Below are positions 58,770 to 64,000 of a stretch of DNA of 64,000 nucleotides, piece by piece. Location of the stretch: NCBI GenBank assembly GCA_041651575.1, contig JBAZJB010000001.1, positions 434,001 to 498,000 on the forward strand, given 5' to 3'. Made by a program: the position numbers and the translations under genes. How positions within the stretch are numbered: position 1 is the stretch's first letter; each line of letters begins with the position of its first letter. Under the pieces are notes generated by a model. It ran no database searches, was not told the origin of the DNA, and worked only from the letters and a program-made list of their open reading frames with translations. The stretch comes from JAQUOT01 sp041651575 (lineage in GTDB: Archaea; Nanobdellota; Nanobdellia; SCGC-AAA011-G17; JAFCDX01).

Positions 58770-59807
58770 ATGAAAAAATTAGGTATAATATTTTTAGTCT
58801 TAATATTAAGTATTTCTTTTGTTTTAGCAGAGGAAACTTTGCCAACTAACGAAACTGAAACAATTACTGTTTGTAATGAAACGCAATGTGATGAAGCTTG
58901 TGTAAAATGTGATAACAATATATGTCATAAAGAAGGTTATGAATGTAAAGAAGATTTAAGCATTGAAAAAATTTCTCCAGAAAAAGTACAATTAGGATTA
59001 AATCAAATTAATATTCTTTTAAAAAATATGGGAGAACAAGATTTAGCAAATGTATATGCTAAATTATCTGGAAATGGAATTGAAACTCAAGAAGAAATAC
59101 CTATAGATAATTTACCAGTAGGTCAAAAAGATTATACCTTTGTAAAAATAGAGGCTTCCAAATCTGGAAGTATAGACTTAGTTGTAAAATTATATGTAGA
59201 TGATGAATTATTAAAACAAGATATCAAAAGCATATACGTTATAGCAGAAGAAAAACAACCTACTGAAACATTTAATATTACAGAATTATCAAATGCTTTA
59301 GCAACATTAAAAAAAGAGTATAATTTATTAGAACAAGAATATCAAAACAAAAAATTAGAAGGTTTCCCAGTTGATATTTACAAAGGAGATTTAGAAGATA
59401 TTAATACAAATATTAAAAGTGCACAAACTTATTTCTATCAAGAAAATTATAAAAATGCAAAAATAAGTTTAGATTTGGCTTCTGAAACAGTAACTGATTT
59501 AAAAGAAAAATTAAGTAATGCTAAAAAACAAGAAAAAACTTTAGGTCAAAAAATTAAAGAAAATTTAACTTATATTGCAGGTATTGCTGCAGCTTTAGTT
59601 TCTATATTAACAGCATATAAATTGATTGGTAACCATATAAATAAGAAAAAAATAATGGAATTACACCAAAAAGGAAAAGATAAATTACTTACTTTTAAAC
59701 AAAAAGTAGAACTTAATGAAATTCATACGAAAGCACGAAAGAAAAAAGCAAAGAAAAAAGAAGAGATAAAAGAATTAAAAAAAGAAATAAAAGAAGACGA
59801 AGAATAA
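58770..59807 (+). CDS. Secreted/membrane protein with cysteine-rich N-terminus and C-terminal coiled coil
   Basis: A signal peptide (IIFLVLILSISFVLAEE) is followed by a short Cys-rich segment (CNETQCDEACVKCDNNIC), a CARDB-like beta domain (LGLNQINILLKNMGEQDLANVYAKL), helical hairpins at about residues 170-260, a transmembrane helix (TYIAGIAAALVSILTAYKLIG) and a lysine-glutamate-rich cytosolic tail. It could be a membrane receptor or S-layer-linked protein. The next gene starts four bases after its stop. Confidence 0.7.
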   Translation: MKKLGIIFLVLILSISFVLAEETLPTNETETITVCNETQCDEACVKCDNNICHKEGYECKEDLSIEKISPEKVQLGLNQINILLKNMGEQDLANVYAKLSGNGIETQEEIPIDNLPVGQKDYTFVKIEASKSGSIDLVVKLYVDDELLKQDIKSIYVIAEEKQPTETFNITELSNALATLKKEYNLLEQEYQNKKLEGFPVDIYKGDLEDINTNIKSAQTYFYQENYKNAKISLDLASETVTDLKEKLSNAKKQEKTLGQKIKENLTYIAGIAAALVSILTAYKLIGNHINKKKIMELHQKGKDKLLTFKQKVELNEIHTKARKKKAKKKEEIKELKKEIKEDEE

Positions 59808-59811
59808 TTCT

Positions 59812-60492
59812 ATGAAACTTGGTGTTTTATTTTCTGGTGGAAAAGATTCTTGTTATGCTTTATTTAAAGCAATACAAGAACATGAAGTAGTTTGTTTAAT
59901 TTCTTTAATGTCTAAAAACAAAGAAAGTTATATGTTTCATACTCCAAATATAAATTTAGCTGAAAAACAAGCAGAATGTTTAGATTTACCGATAATAATA
60001 CAAGAAACTAAAGGTGTTAAAGAAGAAGAATTAAAAGATCTTGAAAAAGTAATTAAAGAAACAATTAAAAAATATAAAATTGAAGGTTTAGTTACAGGAG
60101 CAATAGAATCTGTTTATCAAAGTTCTAGAATTCAAAAAATTTGTGATAATTTAAATATAAAATGCATAAATCCTTTATGGAAAAAGAATGTAGAAGAATA
60201 TTGGAATGAATTAATAAAAAATGGATTTGAAATAGTAATAACTGCTGTTGCAGCACAAGGTTTGGATGAATCTTGGTTAGGGAAAAAAATTGATTTAAAG
60301 AATTTAGAAGAATTAAAAAAATTAAGCAAAAAATATCAATTTCATTTAGGGTTTGAAGGTGGAGAAGCAGAAACTTTAGTTATTAATGGCCCTATATTTA
60401 AGAAAAAAATTAATATTTTAAAAGCAAAAAAAGAATTCAAAGATAATTCTGGTATTTATATCATAGAACATATTGAAATAATAAAAAAATAA
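59812..60492 (+). CDS. Diphthine-ammonia ligase (Dph6-like)
   Basis: The ATP pyrophosphatase loop LGVLFSGGKDSCYALFKA, the EGLVTGAIESVYQSSRI segment and the C-terminal FEGGEAETLVINGPIF match the Dph6/MJ0570 family. In eukaryotes Dph6 amidates diphthine on EF2. The presence of a single short version is usual in archaea. It probably acts on aEF2. It is four bases downstream of the secreted protein gene. Confidence 0.9.
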   Translation: MKLGVLFSGGKDSCYALFKAIQEHEVVCLISLMSKNKESYMFHTPNINLAEKQAECLDLPIIIQETKGVKEEELKDLEKVIKETIKKYKIEGLVTGAIESVYQSSRIQKICDNLNIKCINPLWKKNVEEYWNELIKNGFEIVITAVAAQGLDESWLGKKIDLKNLEELKKLSKKYQFHLGFEGGEAETLVINGPIFKKKINILKAKKEFKDNSGIYIIEHIEIIKK

Positions 60493-60531
60493 AAAAAGAA
60501 TTTAACAAAAACTTATACTTATTCTAAATAC

Positions 60532-60726
60532 TTAGAACTTTTTATGTTTTTGGTAGCAATCTCTGCAATATACAGGTCTTGGGTTACCATCAGCATCACT
60601 GCTTGGCTTAAAAGGAACTTCGCATTCCTTACCACAATCGCTACATACAGCTTTGTGCATTTCACGTGGACCAAAACTTTTTTGGAATCCACCGCCACCA
60701 AATCTTCTATTTCCGCTTCTTTCCAT
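60532..60726 (-). CDS. CxxC-x-CxxC zinc-ribbon protein
   Basis: A Gly/Arg-rich N-terminus (GNRRFGGGGFQKSFGP) precedes HKAVCSDCGKECEVPFKPS and VYCRDCYQKHKKF, a small zinc ribbon found in methanogens and many CPR/DPANN genomes. RNA or nucleic-acid binding is likely. A ribosome site AAGGTG precedes the start. It is 64 residues long. Confidence 0.83.
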   Translation of the reverse strand: MERSGNRRFGGGGFQKSFGPREMHKAVCSDCGKECEVPFKPSSDADGNPRPVYCRDCYQKHKKF

Positions 60727-60864
60727 TTTGTTTGTTTTTACACCTTGTTAATTTAGTTATACTCTAATCTTATTAAAAATTAAAATATACTCGTTATTTC
60801 TATAAATAACTTGTATATAAAGTTAATTAAATAGATAGAAACCCCTTAAAAGACTTTAATAGGC

Positions 60865-61206
60865 TTATTCTACTATTACTTTGCCTTTTATGTTCGGATG
60901 CACTTTACAATAATACTCGTAAGTTCCAGCTTTATCAAAAGTTTTTGTAACTATTTGATTTGCTCCTACGATTAAATCTACAGATTTACCTTCTAAGTAT
61001 TTTTCAGTTGTAGTAATGGTATGTGAATTATATCCAGTATTTACCCACGAAACAGTATCTCCTACTTTTATTGTAATTTCTGCAGGTGAATAACCAGAAT
61101 CACTTACTTCTACTTTAACAGTTTCTGCTGTAAACATACCTGTTTTTTCGGCACATCCGCCCAAAAATAATAGGCTCAAAACCAAAAGTATTGTTATATA
61201 TTTCAT
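60865..61206 (-). CDS. Cupredoxin lipoprotein with an altered copper site
   Basis: A lipobox (LLFLGGCAEKT, Cys18) follows the signal peptide. The cupredoxin fold has GYSPAEITIKVGDTVSWVN, SHTIT with the first copper His, and YYCKVHPNIKGKVIV with Cys and the second His. The usual axial Met after the His is Ile (HPNIKG), so the copper site has three ligands and may have a higher potential. It would carry electrons at the cell surface. It is divergent from the bud32 gene by a short gap. Confidence 0.9.
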   Translation of the reverse strand: MKYITILLVLSLLFLGGCAEKTGMFTAETVKVEVSDSGYSPAEITIKVGDTVSWVNTGYNSHTITTTEKYLEGKSVDLIVGANQIVTKTFDKAGTYEYYCKVHPNIKGKVIVE

Positions 61207-61266
61207 TTTAACCCCATAAAGGAGAGGGTAATAAATCTTATAAATCTAATGGTTTTTTCTTTTGCC

Positions 61267-61884
61267 ATGGAGATCATAGGACAAGGTGCTGAAGCAATAT
61301 TAAAACATGAAGATGGAGTTTTAGTAAAAGATAGGATTGTTAAGAAATATAGAATAAAAGAAATTGATGATAAAATAAGAAAATTACGAACAAGATCTGA
61401 AACAAAATTATTAGAAAAAGCTTCTAAAATAATACCAATACCAAAAGTTCTTGATTCTAATGATAAAACCATGCAAATTACTATGGAATTCATTGATGGT
61501 AAAAAATTATCTGAATATCTAGATGGAATTAATGATAAAGAAAGAGAAAAATTACTAAAAATCATTGGAAATCAAACTGCCTTGTTACATAATGAAAATA
61601 TAATTCATGGAGATTTAACAACAAGCAATATGATATTAAAAGATGAAAAAATTTATTTCATTGATTTTGGCTTAGGATTCTTTTCTATTAAAAACGAAGA
61701 CAAAGCAGTAGATATTCATTTATTTAGACAGGCTCTTGAATCAAAACATTATACTCATTTTGAAAAATCTTATGATAATTTCTTAAAAGGTTATAAAGAA
61801 AAATTTACAAATTACAATGAAATTATAAAACAACTTGAAAAAGTTGAGAAACGTGGACGTTACAAAGGAAAAAACGAAATTTAA
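61267..61884 (+). CDS. bud32: KEOPS kinase Bud32
   Basis: The protein MEIIGQGAEAILKHEDGVLVKDRI begins with the RIO/PRPK-like N-lobe, then PKVLDSNDKTMQITMEFIDGKKL, NIIHGDLTTSNMIL (catalytic loop) and IYFIDFGLGFF (metal motif). Bud32 is the ATPase/kinase of the KEOPS complex that makes t6A37 in tRNA, the base that the enzyme at 6295-7350 would methylthiolate. I start at 61267 (ATGGAG); the longer frame from 61249 adds unlikely residues. No fused Kae1 domain is present. Confidence 0.92.
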   Translation: MEIIGQGAEAILKHEDGVLVKDRIVKKYRIKEIDDKIRKLRTRSETKLLEKASKIIPIPKVLDSNDKTMQITMEFIDGKKLSEYLDGINDKEREKLLKIIGNQTALLHNENIIHGDLTTSNMILKDEKIYFIDFGLGFFSIKNEDKAVDIHLFRQALESKHYTHFEKSYDNFLKGYKEKFTNYNEIIKQLEKVEKRGRYKGKNEI

Positions 61885-61918
61885 AAAGTTATTTAAACAC
61901 AATATTCTTTAATTAATT

Positions 61919-62674
61919 ATGACAAAAAGAGTAGAAAAAGAAATTGAAAATTGGTGGGATGAATCTTCTAAATATTATCAAGAAGATTCTAAAATTCATA
62001 CAATGTCTGCACATTATGGCCCTTTTTCTCCTAATGAAAATAAATTAAAATTATTAGGTAATGTTAAAGGCAAAAAAATTCTTGAAATTGGATGCGGTGG
62101 TGGGCAGTGTTCTATTGCTTTTGCTAAACAAGGTGCAAAATGTATTGGAATTGATATATCTAAAGAACAATTAAAATACGCAGAGGATTTAGCAAGAAAA
62201 AATAAAGTTAAAGTTAATTTTATCCACGGATCTTATCAAGATTTAGGTAAAATAAAATCAAACAGCCAAGATATTGTATTTTCTGCATTTGCTTTACAAT
62301 ATTCTCCAGATTTAAAAAAAGTTTTTAAACAAATTCATAGAATTTTGAAAAAAAGAGGCATATTCCTTTTTAGTTTAGATCATCCTTTTTATGCTATAAT
62401 GGATGAAAAAACACAAAAAATAAAGAGAAGTTATTATAAAACAGGAAAAAGCATAGAATTAGAAATTTGGCCAGATAAAACAAAGCATAAATTTATAATT
62501 TATTTTAGGAAAGTAAGTGATTTTTATAATAGTTTGGTAGAATCGAAGTTCTTTGTAGAAAAAATTATAGAACCTTTTAAATTAGGTGGGGCTTGGAATA
62601 ATTATTATGATAAAAATTTAAAATTATGTAAATTAATTGGACCAACAATAATATTTAAAACAAGAAAAATTTAA
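61919..62674 (+). CDS. Class I SAM-dependent methyltransferase
   Basis: The glycine-rich motif ILEIGCGGGQCSIAFAKQGAKCIGIDIS (motif I, then acidic Asp at the end of beta 2) and DIVFSAFALQYSPDLKKVFKQIHRIL (motif IV) give a standard Rossmann methyltransferase, similar to UbiE/tRNA-type enzymes. The N-terminal helix EIENWWDESSKYYQEDSKIH resembles small-molecule methyltransferases. Substrate unknown. Its stop is ten bases before the convergent acyl-CoA synthetase gene. Confidence 0.9.
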   Translation: MTKRVEKEIENWWDESSKYYQEDSKIHTMSAHYGPFSPNENKLKLLGNVKGKKILEIGCGGGQCSIAFAKQGAKCIGIDISKEQLKYAEDLARKNKVKVNFIHGSYQDLGKIKSNSQDIVFSAFALQYSPDLKKVFKQIHRILKKRGIFLFSLDHPFYAIMDEKTQKIKRSYYKTGKSIELEIWPDKTKHKFIIYFRKVSDFYNSLVESKFFVEKIIEPFKLGGAWNNYYDKNLKLCKLIGPTIIFKTRKI

Positions 62675-62683
62675 AATAGTTAT

Positions 62684-64000
62684 TTAATTCTTATTATAAT
62701 AATCTACCATTCTTCTAATAGCTTTTACTGCGTCTCCAGGGAATTCAAACACAGGAATATTCTGGTCTTCCATTCTATTCTTAATGAATTTAGTAAAATC
62801 CCCTCCTGTAGAAATAACAATTAAGGGTTTTTTCTTTTGATTATTTATTTCAGAAAAAATATTTACTATACCTTCAGAAATCAATGGAGTTTGAGGTAAA
62901 ACTATAGTTAAGAGTATATCAATATCTTTTTCTTTAATACAATTATCCAATACAAATTTGTAATCAGAATCTTTAGCAATTCCTGTTAAATCTAAAGGAT
63001 TTTTTACTGTTACTATTGTAGCTAGTTTTTTCTTCAATTCTTTTTTTAAATTAATTGAAATTTCTGGTAATTCCAAATTATTTTCTGAAACAGAATCTGC
63101 AGTTAATATTCCATATCCTCCACCATTAGTTATAATCTGTATTTTTTTACCTTTAGGTTTTATATTTGTTAATTCTAATTTCTCAAATAGTTTAGCAAGA
63201 TTAAACATTTCTCTTAAGGTATTTACTTCAATTAATTTACATTGTTTGAATACAGAAGAATAAATTTCTGAAGAACCAGCTAAAGAACCAGTATGAGACA
63301 AAGCTGCTTGTGCTCCTTTTTCGGTTTTTCCACCTTTAATAATTATAACTGGCTTTTTCTTTGCAACTTCAGAAGCAATTTTCATGAATTTTTTTCCATC
63401 TTTTACTGCTTCAATATAAACACAAATTACTTTTGTATTTTCATCATTTTTTAAAAATTCTAAATAATCTGCTTCATCAACATTTGTACCATTACCATAA
63501 GAAACGAATTTTGAAAATCCATAATTTTCTGTAGCTAATAAATCTAATAAAGCTAAACCTAAAGCACCAGATTGAGTAACAAAAGAAATATATCCTTTTC
63601 TTGGACGCTTCATTCTATTTTTTGGGATAAAAATTGTATCTAAACTTGAAAAAGTATCTAAAATTCCTAGACAATTTACACCAACTGCTTGCATATTATT
63701 TTTATCTAACAAATCCTTTAATTGATTTTCAAGATCAACATTTCCTATTTCTGAAAAACCAGAACTTAAAATTAATACATTTTTTACACCTTTTTTAGCA
63801 CAATCTTTGACTACTTCTAAAACAAAACCAGCAGGTATACAAATTATAGCTAATTCTACAATGTCTTTAATATCTTTTATATTAGAATAAGACTTAAAAC
63901 CTAAAACATAATCTGCATTAGGGTTTACACCATAAATTTTACCTTTAAAGCTTGAAATAAGGTTATTAAATACTATATGACCTACTTTATTTTCCTCTCT
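62684..64000 (-). CDS. ADP-forming acyl-CoA synthetase, alpha-type, cut by the right edge
   Basis: The frame stays open to base 64000 with no stop, so the N-terminus is missing. The CoA-binding region (LAIICIPAGFVLEVVKDCAKKG) is at the right-hand edge. The middle contains YISFVTQSGALGLALLD and AALSHTGSLAGSSEIY, where the histidine is the phosphorylated one, and ITNGGGYGILTADS. It makes ATP from acetyl-CoA or other acyl-CoA, ADP and phosphate, a typical archaeal substrate-level phosphorylation step. The beta (ATP-grasp) subunit is not in the visible part. Confidence 0.9.
   Translation of the reverse strand, partial: REENKVGHIVFNNLISSFKGKIYGVNPNADYVLGFKSYSNIKDIKDIVELAIICIPAGFVLEVVKDCAKKGVKNVLILSSGFSEIGNVDLENQLKDLLDKNNMQAVGVNCLGILDTFSSLDTIFIPKNRMKRPRKGYISFVTQSGALGLALLDLLATENYGFSKFVSYGNGTNVDEADYLEFLKNDENTKVICVYIEAVKDGKKFMKIASEVAKKKPVIIIKGGKTEKGAQAALSHTGSLAGSSEIYSSVFKQCKLIEVNTLREMFNLAKLFEKLELTNIKPKGKKIQIITNGGGYGILTADSVSENNLELPEISINLKKELKKKLATIVTVKNPLDLTGIAKDSDYKFVLDNCIKEKDIDILLTIVLPQTPLISEGIVNIFSEINNQKKKPLIVISTGGDFTKFIKNRMEDQNIPVFEFPGDAVKAIRRMVDYYNKN

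Noticed and set aside
60519..60701. A second minus-strand ORF across the zinc-ribbon gene
   Set aside because: The frame with the CxxC pairs is the real one; this one is its shadow.
1..64000. CRISPR arrays, rRNA genes, insertion sequences or a replication origin
   Set aside because: I saw no regular repeat-spacer array, no rRNA sequence, no transposase or terminal inverted repeats, and no Orc1/Cdc6 gene or origin-type repeats.

Overview
The window is strongly A+T-rich, gene-dense and archaeal. It carries archaeal-type information genes (ribosomal proteins L10e, L35Ae, L44e and S27e; aIF2-alpha; EF-1-beta; SRP54 and FtsY; RadA; an archaeal ATP-dependent DNA ligase; a Gins51-type GINS subunit; Nop10; RtcB and archease; ABCE1/RLI; EndoQ; Bud32; deoxyhypusine synthase). 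TATA boxes lie about 25-30 bases before many starts, often with no leader. Small unknown secreted proteins, a DUF5652-type membrane protein, a DUF5661-type protein and reduced versions of several enzymes fit a DPANN archaeon of the Woesearchaeota/Pacearchaeota type. That placement is inferred from gene content only.

Layout: 1-8.9 kb holds an AsnB-like fragment, a PAC2 chaperone, nitroreductase, DNA ligase, a B12-type radical SAM protein, a TrmB-type regulator, a tRNA methylthiotransferase and the polyamine/hypusine pair PdaD-deoxyhypusine synthase. 9.4-15.3 kb is a distinctive divergent locus. A six-gene minus-strand operon (HIT/GalT-like protein, radical SAM/SPASM protein, cytidylyltransferase, three unknowns) faces a plus-strand pair (a ribbon-helix-helix DNA-binding domain fused to a nucleotidyltransferase, then a second radical SAM protein). 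The gap between them carries repeated TCCTAC operator-like sites. 15.3-23.1 kb is RNA-centred: ABCE1, tRNA-Thr joined directly to a dihydrouridine synthase gene, an HD protein, rtcB with archease, homing endonucleases and an intron-bearing tRNA. 23-29 kb holds a nucleotidyltransferase protein, ribosomal genes, PEP synthase and another LAGLIDADG protein. 30-33.7 kb holds an ABC-2 type exporter whose ATPase carries an extracytoplasmic domain. 34-41.5 kb holds RadA, glycosyltransferases, tRNA-Arg, PHP and HIT proteins, EF-1-beta and prepilin peptidase. 41.6-47 kb holds geranylgeranyl reductase and four secreted or membrane proteins. 47-51.7 kb holds EndoQ and the conserved GINS-L44e-S27e-aIF2alpha-Nop10-PAC2 operon. 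51.7-64 kb holds a phosphatase, FtsY/SRP54, Nth, lipoproteins, Dph6, a cupredoxin, Bud32, a methyltransferase and an ADP-forming acyl-CoA synthetase fragment.

Main discovery: rtcB, the tRNA-splicing ligase gene, is interrupted by a 30-base insert with an in-frame stop. The insert folds into an almost ideal bulge-helix-bulge intron (4-bp central helix, two 3-base bulges, 5-bp inner helix). Applying the archaeal splicing-endonuclease rule removes exactly 30 bases and restores the RtcB motif HSGYGFPIGG. RtcB would therefore be needed to ligate its own mRNA, which suggests an autoregulatory loop. A homing endonuclease gene sits between archease and rtcB and overlaps the rtcB start. Other notable items are the RHH-nucleotidyltransferase fusion with phased operator repeats, a tRNA-Thr whose last base is followed directly by the dus start codon, and an intron-containing tRNA with a puzzling anticodon.
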